From G963664115 sp965263045 (GTDB lineage Bacteria > Acidobacteriota > Terriglobia > 20CM-2-55-15), in NCBI GenBank assembly GCA_965263045.1, contig CBDHGK010000025.1:15753-79752 (forward strand): DNA of 64,000 nucleotides. The letters run 5' to 3'. How positions within the stretch are numbered: the first letter of the stretch is position 1; every line of letters starts with the position of its first letter. Made by a program: the position numbers and the translations under genes. Under the pieces are notes generated by a model. It ran no database searches. It had not been told where the DNA came from and was given only the letters and a program-made list of their open reading frames with translations. Of the stretch, positions 42,225-50,426 are shown in pieces.

Positions 42225-43189
42225 GCACCGCGCGGCTGGACAGATGCCAACTCGAGGACTGCTTTTTCCCAAGTACTAACTGCGGGGCAGGCTTTATGGA
42301 TGTCGCTCAGTGTTCTCATTATCAGGGGGACACCGGTCAAAGTCTAGCTGATCTCGCCGCAGACGATGAGCGGTTTCCATGGACCGGCCGACCATTTGGC
42401 CTGAAAGATCTCCGGTTTCTATCGTCCGTCAGGAGACCGCATGTAGTTGGTGTCGCAGGTCTAGCGGATGCGGGCAAGACCACCCTCTTGGGCATGCTTT
42501 TCCTGGCGATCTATCGTGGGCATCAAATCATGGACGGCGCAGTGTTCGCTGGCTCCTTCACCCTTCAAGGTTGGGAGAACATCACCCGTTATCTTCAGCT
42601 CAATTCTGACGGTCCGATCCAGTTTCCGCCGCACACCACACGGTCAGGGCGATTTCCAGGGTTGTTGCATCTGAGGTTTTCGGTGGACGGGGGAAGTGAT
42701 CGGGATTTTCTACTTAGCGACGCGCCAGGCGAATGGTTCTCTCATTGGACTGACAATGCCGAAGCAGAGAATGCCGCGGGGGCGCGCTGGATCGCCACCA
42801 ACGCCGATAATCTGGTGATCGTTGCGGATACAGAGGCGCTGATAGGGTCAGAGAAGGGGCCAGCTCGGACAAATTTAGAATTCTTGATTCGACGTGTGCA
42901 GAACAACTTCCGGAAGGATGCCGTTGCGCTTCTTTGGTCGAAGACTGACCTTCCACGTCCGAAGGAGTTAGTTGCGACTGTTGAACGCCATTTCAATGAC
43001 TGTTTCCCGATGGCGCCGGTGTTTTCAGTTCAAGTCCCTGACAAAGACGAAAAGGCGGATGAGACGACTTTGGGAGCTTTGAGAGAACTGTTTCAGTGGG
43101 CGTTCGCTACGGTGCCCGAAAGGGTAATTGTGGATTGGCCGGCACCGAAGGACGTGGATCCGTTCTTGTCGTATCGAGGCTGGCGATGA
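42221..43189 (+). CDS. TRAFAC-type GTPase 1 with N-terminal cysteine cluster
   Basis: This is a 322-residue protein. P-loop GLADAGKT at 80-87, D167 in LLSDAPGEW (G3-like) and LLWSKTDL (G4-like) show a GTPase of the kind paired in double-GTPase systems. The first 35 residues hold Cys/His positions (CQLEDCFFPSTNC...QCSHY) that could bind zinc. It overlaps both neighbours by four bases. Its role is probably a nucleotide switch that holds or releases the effector. Confidence 0.8.
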   Translation: MSTARLDRCQLEDCFFPSTNCGAGFMDVAQCSHYQGDTGQSLADLAADDERFPWTGRPFGLKDLRFLSSVRRPHVVGVAGLADAGKTTLLGMLFLAIYRGHQIMDGAVFAGSFTLQGWENITRYLQLNSDGPIQFPPHTTRSGRFPGLLHLRFSVDGGSDRDFLLSDAPGEWFSHWTDNAEAENAAGARWIATNADNLVIVADTEALIGSEKGPARTNLEFLIRRVQNNFRKDAVALLWSKTDLPRPKELVATVERHFNDCFPMAPVFSVQVPDKDEKADETTLGALRELFQWAFATVPERVIVDWPAPKDVDPFLSYRGWR

Positions 43190-44025
43190 AAAACACGCCA
43201 AGATCGATTCTCCTTCTCGGTGAGTCCGATGTCGGCAAGACGCACTATGGCGCACAGATTTTGCGGCGGCTGAATGCAGGGCCCGGCGCGTTTGAACTTG
43301 TCGACGGGGCAAACTTGAAACCATTCAAGACGGCCCTCGATAAGATCAGTCAGGGCTTGTCAGCGCCTCATACGCCACGCGCCGAATACAGCGAAAGCAT
43401 CTGGACGCTCCGGCGGCGGTCCAGCGGTTCCAGCATTGATCTCGTTTGGCCCGATTATGGCGGTGAACAGGTAAGCGGAATGATCGATGGCAAATCCCTG
43501 CCTGCCGCATGGCGCGACAAAATCGTCAAGGCATCGGGTTGGATATTTATGGTGCGCCCGAGCCAAGTTCCGTTGCCCGAGGACATCCTCACACGGGACG
43601 TGTCGCTTCCCGCGGTCGCCGACCCGGCGAACTCGACGCTGTCGCCACAATCGAAACTGATCGAGGTTCTGCAAATGCTGCAGTATAAGAAACGTTCTTA
43701 TCTGGACCATAAAGGGATGTTGCCCCCCTTAGCTGTACTTTTGTCATGTTATGACGAATTAGCCACCAAGGAACCGCCCGGGGCTTATTGCCGTGCCCAT
43801 CTACCGATGTTCGATCAATACTTGTCGTCAAACTGGTCAAAGGACCGCCGGCGGATTTTTGGTGTTTCGCCCTTGGGACAGCCGCTGAGCCAGACAAATC
43901 GGGACGAGGATTACGTCGTATCCGGACCGGAAAAGAGAGGATTTATTGTCGATGAACAAGGGGACAAGAAGGTAGATCTGCTCGCCCCCATTGAATGGCT
44001 TCTTTCTGTTTCGGATGCGCCTTGA
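43186..44025 (+). CDS. TRAFAC-type GTPase 2
   Basis: This is a 279-residue protein starting in the ATGA overlap. The P-loop is GESDVGKT at 12-19, followed by DLVWPDYGGEQVSGM (D..G) and AVLLSCYDELAT (G4-like). The second GTPase directly after the first matches the paired arrangement of double-GTPase conflict systems. There are no extra domains. Confidence 0.8.
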   Translation: MKNTPRSILLLGESDVGKTHYGAQILRRLNAGPGAFELVDGANLKPFKTALDKISQGLSAPHTPRAEYSESIWTLRRRSSGSSIDLVWPDYGGEQVSGMIDGKSLPAAWRDKIVKASGWIFMVRPSQVPLPEDILTRDVSLPAVADPANSTLSPQSKLIEVLQMLQYKKRSYLDHKGMLPPLAVLLSCYDELATKEPPGAYCRAHLPMFDQYLSSNWSKDRRRIFGVSPLGQPLSQTNRDEDYVVSGPEKRGFIVDEQGDKKVDLLAPIEWLLSVSDAP

Positions 44026-44034
44026 GCTACCTGA

Positions 44035-46521
44035 ATGGAGATCGCGTTCGAAGAAATCATGGTGGGCGAACGGGGCCGTGCGCATGCCGTGCTGGCGTCG
44101 AGCCTGCCGGGCGACATTGCACGGTCCCTGGCCCACCACCTTGACTTGCCTGGACAATTGCCGCCGGGTTTTCAATTGGAGAACTATGTTTCCGGGTTCC
44201 CCCATGGAGGCCGATATGTGGTGGCGCGAACGAGTCTCGACCGTAGCGCCGCTCGACAGGGGATGGTGTTCAGTCATGCGCTAGTCGCTGATTTAGGGAC
44301 GATCGGTGAATTGATCGACATCGCTGCCGTGTTCGAACGCCTTGAAGGATCCCGCCCTGAAAGACCATTCACATCAAAAACGACGGTCAACGCTGCTGAA
44401 AGCAAGATAAGGGCGCGGCCTTCACCAGCGCTCTGCGACATGCTCGCGACAAGTTCGGATCGTCCAGTCGTCATTGGAGACCCTTCGGCGCTGGAGGGGG
44501 TAATCAGCACCCTATGGCCGAGATTGTTACCAGGCATGCGCCGCGAAATGCGATTTCGATTGAGTTTCGGGCCAGAAGAAAGCGACATCGCAAAAGTCCA
44601 CATCGTGGGTGTCCCCCGGGTCACCGTGACGCGCTGGCCTGCCGCACGCGTGATTGATCTTAAACAGGGCCTGGAAATGCCGAAAACGGCGGCCGGGAGA
44701 TTCCTGAGCGGTGAATTCAAAGGAGATTTAAGCGCGTTTCTCGCAAAACTATCGATTGACTGCAGAAGCTACGAAACCCTTGATCTTGCCTCGCGCGCCC
44801 TTGAACTCTCAAAAGTTAAACCGGCGTTTGAGAAAACTCTGCCTGCCCTACGGCTCATTGGCAGCTTGCAACCTGATCCAAGTAAGGGTGCGGCCATCAA
44901 GGCGTCGCTGTTGGGTCAACTCCCGAATCGCCCCGGTCCGAACAGTGTCCAAGAGTTCCTTTCCCTTCGAAACCTCGATCTTGCGCCGTTTCTGGAAAAG
45001 GACACGTTTCTAGACAAGATTACGGAACGGTTCAGCCGCCTCTTTGAGACCGACGTAAACGTGGACGCATTGTCTCCTGTCGTGCAATCGGCATTCGATC
45101 CGTCCCAAGCGGCGGAAGACTGGCGCAACGCCTGCTGCACTGCGCTTGGTCGGCTGTCGCCCGTCGGAGCGCTTTCCGTGGCGCCTCTGGTTTGGACGAT
45201 GTTGTCGACACGCCCCGAAGTCGGACGGTTTCTTCTTGATCAGGTCGCCGGCGTAGAGTCCATGGACCGCGCCATGGCTGCTTGCCTGGACAAAACGGGG
45301 CAATCGCACAATTCCGACCTCTCGCATGCGTTGATAGCTGCGGGGTTCGTCCAGACTGAGACTGCAACCCTGATAAATCGTCACGATGGCGACTTGGCTG
45401 AGGCGCTAAAGGAGGCCTGCGAGCGAGATCGGCAGCGATACGGAAATGGTGCGATCGGACATATTCTTGGACTGATGGAGCCAGACAGACAGGTGGCTGC
45501 GGCTCTTGTCGTCGATGACCAGATCGTCACGACCACAGCCGCAGCCGCGGTTGCATCAGCACCAATGCTTTTGGCTGAGCTATCGCTCCGCAAGCCTCAG
45601 GTTCAGAAAGTGTGGATTGAAGCATTGAAACGTGAAAACAGCGCCTGGCGAATCAGGACAAATGTCGTTGCGTTGCGCAATGAGGTGTTCGACAGTCTCT
45701 TGGATGACGAACTGGCATCGGACTTGATCGAACACCTGGTGTCGAGCCCCTTAGGGAATGTTTTGGACTATCCACGACGTGCGGCTATTTGGCGAGCACT
45801 TCCCGACCGTTGCCGCAACGTATGTTTGGCGTCGACGGCCGAAGCCTGGGCCAGATCGCTTCCGGATAGAGTTTTCCACGCTGAATATCTTGCTCCTGAG
45901 TATGAGCTGTCCATCGTCCTCGCTTCGCCGAAGATGCGGCAGGAGATGAAAACCGCACTGGAACACCTTGCGTTCGACGGTGTACTAAATGTGTTCACAC
46001 GAAACGCTCAGCTACCGGATGCACTCTTGACGGAGGTCTTCGCAACCTTCTACGGGTCCAACCGGCATCCTTCCGGTGAAGAATTCGCCCGCGCCGCACG
46101 ATTGGTAACAGCGAGGGACTGGAGCCACTTCACCCGCAGCCTATTGAAGCGCTATGGCCTGACTGACGATTTGCGCGGGTTTTTCCAGATTTGCGCTAAT
46201 CATTTGGACCTGTGGGATCGAGTATGGTATCGGTTGCGGCGTCCGTCGACGAACGACCTGCACGACCTTTTTGTCGAAACCGCCTGCGAACTTTATGCCT
46301 CGGGCCCGATGGATGGCGAGATTTGGGCTCGAGCCGGCGGTAATCCATCCCAACTCGACGTCTCCGGGACCGGAAAGCGACAATGGGACGCGGCCATCCG
46401 GAAAATCCGCAATGGTAACCGAGTGCGCGCATCATCTTTGATCGCTGCAATGCGCGCCGACTACCCTTCGAACAATCGACTGGACTATTTGGCCAAGGAA
46501 TACCGTGACGAAACATTTTAG
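44035..46521 (+). CDS. GAP1-N1 GTPase-associated protein with C-terminal effector-associated domain
   Basis: This is an 828-residue protein. Residues 1-110 (IAFEEIMVGERGRAHAVLAS, SGFPHGGRYVVARTSLD, ARQGMVFSHALVAD) match the GAP1-N1 domain. A long helical middle follows. Residues about 743-822 (LYASGPMDGEIWARAGGNPS, W..AI, DYPSNNRL) form an EAD1-like domain, the same type as the end of the downstream caspase. The overlap with the caspase gene is 17 bases. I infer that the EAD pair brings the protease to this regulator. Confidence 0.85.
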   Translation: MEIAFEEIMVGERGRAHAVLASSLPGDIARSLAHHLDLPGQLPPGFQLENYVSGFPHGGRYVVARTSLDRSAARQGMVFSHALVADLGTIGELIDIAAVFERLEGSRPERPFTSKTTVNAAESKIRARPSPALCDMLATSSDRPVVIGDPSALEGVISTLWPRLLPGMRREMRFRLSFGPEESDIAKVHIVGVPRVTVTRWPAARVIDLKQGLEMPKTAAGRFLSGEFKGDLSAFLAKLSIDCRSYETLDLASRALELSKVKPAFEKTLPALRLIGSLQPDPSKGAAIKASLLGQLPNRPGPNSVQEFLSLRNLDLAPFLEKDTFLDKITERFSRLFETDVNVDALSPVVQSAFDPSQAAEDWRNACCTALGRLSPVGALSVAPLVWTMLSTRPEVGRFLLDQVAGVESMDRAMAACLDKTGQSHNSDLSHALIAAGFVQTETATLINRHDGDLAEALKEACERDRQRYGNGAIGHILGLMEPDRQVAAALVVDDQIVTTTAAAAVASAPMLLAELSLRKPQVQKVWIEALKRENSAWRIRTNVVALRNEVFDSLLDDELASDLIEHLVSSPLGNVLDYPRRAAIWRALPDRCRNVCLASTAEAWARSLPDRVFHAEYLAPEYELSIVLASPKMRQEMKTALEHLAFDGVLNVFTRNAQLPDALLTEVFATFYGSNRHPSGEEFARAARLVTARDWSHFTRSLLKRYGLTDDLRGFFQICANHLDLWDRVWYRLRRPSTNDLHDLFVETACELYASGPMDGEIWARAGGNPSQLDVSGTGKRQWDAAIRKIRNGNRVRASSLIAAMRADYPSNNRLDYLAKEYRDETF

Positions 46522-47569
46522 GGGATATGCCTTGATCGTGACAGTCGAGCAGAACACGCATGATCGACTTCCCGACCTTGGTGAAAGCGTTCGTGCTGAC
46601 GGCGATCTCATCGAACGTGTCCTGTTGGATGAAGAGGTTTGCGGTTATGGCTCAGACCGCGTCGTACGCCTCAAAGGAACAAGTGCGACGGCTGAGAACA
46701 TACGCGCCGCACTGGACGCGCTACTCAGAACCGTCGCTCCCGAGGATCCGGTTTTCTTTTATTTCTCAGGCCACGGCGATGCGTGTTCATGCGACGGATC
46801 CGACGGGGCTTCATTATTTCCATGGGATGCCGATATTGGCCGGTGTGAGAATGTTCTGACGTCTGGCGTGTTGGCACAGGCCTGGGGCGGCATCCCCTCG
46901 AAACGTAAACTCGCCGTGGTCGATGCCTGCTATTCGGGTGGCCTCAGAATGACAAAGTCTACAGTGGCACCGGAGAAACGTCTCTCAAGACCTCAATTGA
47001 ACGCACTGTCAGACGGAGAAGGATCGGTTCTGATCTCATCGAGCCGATCTGTCGAGCCGTCTCTGATCCTGTGGCGAGACTCCACGAGCCTTTTCACAAA
47101 ACATTTGGCAAACGGATTGCTGGGGCACGGTGGTCACGACGGAGGCGGTTTTGTTCGGGTGTTCGACCTCTTTAATTACGTGGCGATCGAGGTCCGGCAT
47201 GAAGCGCCGGGGCAATCCCCGGTCTACGCCGCCTATCATCAAGACCAGAACTTCGCGGTCGCCTGTTGCGTGGATGCAGCACGTCGAAAGACGCGTACGC
47301 CCCTTACAGAGATGGCGGCCAATGGCGACCGGCTACAGGCGATCACGGCGGTGTTCTCCTCCCTCTATCCTTTAGGGCCGACGGACCAGGCGATTTGGGA
47401 ACGCGCTGGAGGTGATCTTTCGCGGCTGACACTAAGCGGGCAGGGGCGGGCAGATTGGTTTAGGGCCATCCAGTTGCTGGACCGCGGCGGCGGATCGCTC
47501 ACGATTGAAGGGCTTTGCCGAGAGGCATTGTCAGACTACCCGCGAAATCACGATCTTGAGCACCTGTAA
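46505..47569 (+). CDS. Caspase-like protease effector with C-terminal EAD1-like domain
   Basis: This is a 354-residue protein from GTG. His90 in FYFSGHGD and Cys142 in VVDACYSGG form the catalytic dyad of peptidase family C14. The C-terminal 85 residues (SSLYPLGPTDQAIWERAGGD, W..AI, DYPRNHDLEHL) match the EAD1-like end of the upstream protein. It is presumably an executioner whose cleavage kills or stalls the cell when the GTPases sense invasion. That outcome is inferred from the family. Confidence 0.9.
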   Translation: MTKHFRGYALIVTVEQNTHDRLPDLGESVRADGDLIERVLLDEEVCGYGSDRVVRLKGTSATAENIRAALDALLRTVAPEDPVFFYFSGHGDACSCDGSDGASLFPWDADIGRCENVLTSGVLAQAWGGIPSKRKLAVVDACYSGGLRMTKSTVAPEKRLSRPQLNALSDGEGSVLISSSRSVEPSLILWRDSTSLFTKHLANGLLGHGGHDGGGFVRVFDLFNYVAIEVRHEAPGQSPVYAAYHQDQNFAVACCVDAARRKTRTPLTEMAANGDRLQAITAVFSSLYPLGPTDQAIWERAGGDLSRLTLSGQGRADWFRAIQLLDRGGGSLTIEGLCREALSDYPRNHDLEHL

Positions 47570-47592
47570 CATTATCTTAGAAGGACTGCATG

Positions 47593-47605
47593 AATACACG
47601 CTAAG
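47593..47605 (+). repeat. Tn3-family end-like motif C
   Basis: AATACACGCTAAG is identical to the inner ends of scars A and B, placed 24 bases after the caspase stop codon. The outer part does not match, so only a short scar, or chance, remains. Confidence 0.3.
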
Positions 47606-47656
47606 GACGCTTTTTCACAGAGCGGGGTCGCCTAGCAGCCCGAGGTAGAACTACCT

Positions 47657-48259
47657 TTAGCTGAGCGGCAGTTCATCCGTGTCCGAAGCGAGCGACGGGC
47701 CGGGAATCCGCTCCAATCGCGGTTCAGGGTCGATGAGAAGCCCTTCATAGTCGTTGCAGAGCAGAATCAGGAGCAGGAGGGCCGCCACACACTGGCCCTG
47801 GGGCCCCCGGGGCGTGCCCTTTCCGTGACTGTGACGCAACAGAAGGCTGAGATTCAGAGCGGCGTACTGAATCAGGATACGTTTGAGAATATTGTCCCTG
47901 TGCCGGAGGTGTACCCGTTGCATGCCGCCCGTTTCCAATGTGTGAGCGAACGGCCGTTCCAGCATGAGGCCCCGCTGACGGAGCAGGTGTTTGCCGCGTT
48001 CGCCATGGATCCGCCGCCGGTTAGCGTAAACCGCCTCCTTCTCTTCGGTCTTGTTCTTCCAGTTGCGCCGCCCGCGGCTCGGTTCCGAACTGTAGGTCCG
48101 GATTCCCACTTCTCGGAACACCGTCATCGTGTCGTTGCTGTGATAGCCCTTGTCGGTCACCAGTTCACTGAAGAAGTTGTCGCGGAGTTTCAGCCCGGGG
48201 TCGGCGGCCAGCCGTTCCATCTGGCGGGCCGCTTCGGTGAGCGTTGTTGCATGGATCAT
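47657..48259 (-). pseudogene. IS1182/IS5-type transposase, C-terminal part
   Basis: LVTDKGYHSNDT, EAVYANRRRIHGERGKHLLR and RPFAHTLETGGMQRVHLRHR followed by NILKRILIQ are the C-terminal third of an IS1182-like DDE transposase. The N-terminal catalytic part is missing because an IS5-type fragment adjoins at 48309. Inactive. Confidence 0.75.
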
Positions 48260-48308
48260 CCCGAAGGATGTCTTATCATTGTGTTTTTCAACACAGGGGA
48301 TAACCTAG

Positions 48309-48779
48309 ATGCCACATAAGTTCAACGCAGCGCGACGGCACAAGTTTGATAAGGCGCAGTACCGGGTGATCAACTGGGCAGAATATAACGAGAGCCTGCG
48401 CCAGCGGGGTGATCTGACGGTTTGGGTCAGTGATGAGGCTCAAAGTGTGTGGCGCGCGCCGCACCGCACGTCACGGGGTGGCCAGCGGAGATACTCGGAT
48501 CTGGCGATCGAGACATGCCTGACGCTGCGCACGGCGTATCGGCTGGGGTTGCGACAAACGCAGGGGCTGATGGGTTCCATCGGCACGCTCATGGGGCTGG
48601 ATATACCGGTGCCGGATTACTCCACACTGTCGCGTCGCGCAAACGGCTTGAGCATCGCTCAGGTGATGAGGCAATCCGGATCTGTGCCTGTCCATCCGGT
48701 GGTGGACAGTACCGCCTTGCCCGGGCTCCTGGATCAACTCGATGCCCCGGTCACGGGCTTTCTGGCTGACGGCGCCTAA
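48309..48779 (+). pseudogene. IS5-family transposase, N-terminal part
   Basis: MPHKFNAARRHKFDKAQYRV, NW.EYNESLRQRGDLTVWVSD, SDLAIETCLTLRTAYRLGLR and DYSTLSRRANGL are the first 140 residues of an IS5-family transposase. The frame degenerates after VVDSTALPG. The catalytic remainder is absent. Confidence 0.75.
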
Positions 48780-49235
48780 TGACCGCACTCGGACGGCCTG
48801 TGTTCGAACGCATCGCCTGAGCTACGGCTTGGGGAAAGGGGGAATTCCATCCCCGCCCCAATCCATGCAACAACGCTGCGGGGAACCGAGTCTCCCTTCT
48901 CCACATAGCACACAGCGGCTCCAATCCCGACGCAGTCCGGCTTTTCCAGTTGCGGCACGTTCGGGAATGGACCTAAAGCCAGAATCAAACACCTCCACGG
49001 GGAACTGCAATTATCATGCATCTATTACCGCCGGTCCGCATCGAAAATGTGCACCCTGCCGCCGGGTATGTCGGCCGTCATCCCGGACCCGGCGTCACCT
49101 CCACCTTTCGCCGTCGACCGTGGCGGGGAGGCGTGAGGCGACGTTTCCGCTCGTTCCTTGAGTCGACTTCGCCAGCGGAACCGTTACACGGATCGCCATC
49201 GGCCACAAAGATGCGTGCGGTGAACGGATCGGCTA
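48780..49235. other. Non-coding gap between IS remains and defence operon
   Basis: The open frames here on both strands lack recognisable motifs or ribosome sites. I see no repeats, hairpins or RNA gene. It is probably decayed IS flank. Confidence 0.5.
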
Positions 49236-50426
49236 TCACGGACGCAAATCGAGAGATGCTGTTTTTGTGTCATATGAATACTGGGTGATCGTTCCCTCCC
49301 TAATCTTCTCGACGGCATCGTCGATCGCGCCGAGGGGCACCAGAAACCATTCGCGCGGCACGACCGGGTTACCGAAACGATCCTTGATCTCGATCTCAAG
49401 GCGTGCGGGGGCAAAGATGCGGTGGATCAGGTTTTCCAGCTTGCTGCGGTTGATGTTGTAGAGCTTGTAAGTGGCGACGACCTCGACATCCGCCATAAGG
49501 AATGTTGGTTCCAGCCTTGCACCTGCGATGCGCTCTTCAACGCTTGCATTCGTGACGCCTATCTTGTGGACTAGATCGCGGTTCCCTGCGACAAACGGAA
49601 GATTGGATTTACTCCGCAGGACATAGATCGTGCCGCGGGCCTCGTCGCCGTCCTCAGTCTGGCCGGCAAACAGGGGGCCGGCCGTGGCATCGGTAATCCG
49701 TCTGCCTGCGGCATCCTTGTGGAGCGAGCGCTGAAGCGAGCGCCTGAGCATGTTGTTTTCGGTGCCATTGTCGAAGATCACCCGCAGCCGGGCGTCCTTG
49801 TCGCCATATTGTTGCGTGAACAGCTTTCCCATTTCGGCCACATAGGCTTTCTGGCCACCGACGATGAAGAACCGGCCCGGCTTGATTTCCGCCTTGAGTT
49901 CGACCGGACGGGTCTCGCGGACACCCTTATTGAGTTCCTTCTGAACCTGCTCGAAGAGCGGCCGGAACGTCTCGAAGTCCTCGCATTTCCGGCGAGTGGC
50001 GACTTCCTCCGCCGCGCGCTTTTCTGCAGTTGATCGCACATGGCGAAGCTCGGTGATGTCCGCCTCCACAGCCTCGATGCCGAGTTCGGCCAGAAGTACA
50101 TCGTCGTCCATGTTTTCCGGAAACGACAATGCCGTTGCAGGTTCTCCTGTCAGAAGCGCCTGACGGTCGATCGGCGCGATCAGCCCGCGAGATTCTTCCT
50201 GTTTGCGGATACGATCCAGCCTGACGGCATAGAGTTGCTCGAAGATGTCACGACGCTCGCCGCGTTGCGGCGCGCGGCCATGCGTCTCGACGAAGCGCTG
50301 AATCTCCTCAAAGCCTGCAATTATCCGTTCATCGCGAGGCGTGCGGCGGGCAGCCTTCGTGGGTTCGACCTCGACGCCGAGTTCGGCGAGAAGGGCGTCG
50401 TCCTGTTCCGTGAAGTCCTTAGACAT
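49236..50426 (-). CDS. GIY-YIG (T5orf172-type) nuclease
   Basis: This is a 396-residue protein. The nuclease domain is at about 265-345: TIYVL (266-270), KIGVT (288-292) and the probable catalytic Glu in KLENLIH (331). The N-terminal part is helical with two copies of D..LLAELG(V/I)E (9-18 and 108-118) and a long charged linker. Its start overlaps the helicase stop by eight bases. As the last gene of a methyltransferase-helicase operon it is the likely cutting subunit. Confidence 0.85.
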   Translation of the reverse strand: MSKDFTEQDDALLAELGVEVEPTKAARRTPRDERIIAGFEEIQRFVETHGRAPQRGERRDIFEQLYAVRLDRIRKQEESRGLIAPIDRQALLTGEPATALSFPENMDDDVLLAELGIEAVEADITELRHVRSTAEKRAAEEVATRRKCEDFETFRPLFEQVQKELNKGVRETRPVELKAEIKPGRFFIVGGQKAYVAEMGKLFTQQYGDKDARLRVIFDNGTENNMLRRSLQRSLHKDAAGRRITDATAGPLFAGQTEDGDEARGTIYVLRSKSNLPFVAGNRDLVHKIGVTNASVEERIAGARLEPTFLMADVEVVATYKLYNINRSKLENLIHRIFAPARLEIEIKDRFGNPVVPREWFLVPLGAIDDAVEKIREGTITQYSYDTKTASLDLRP

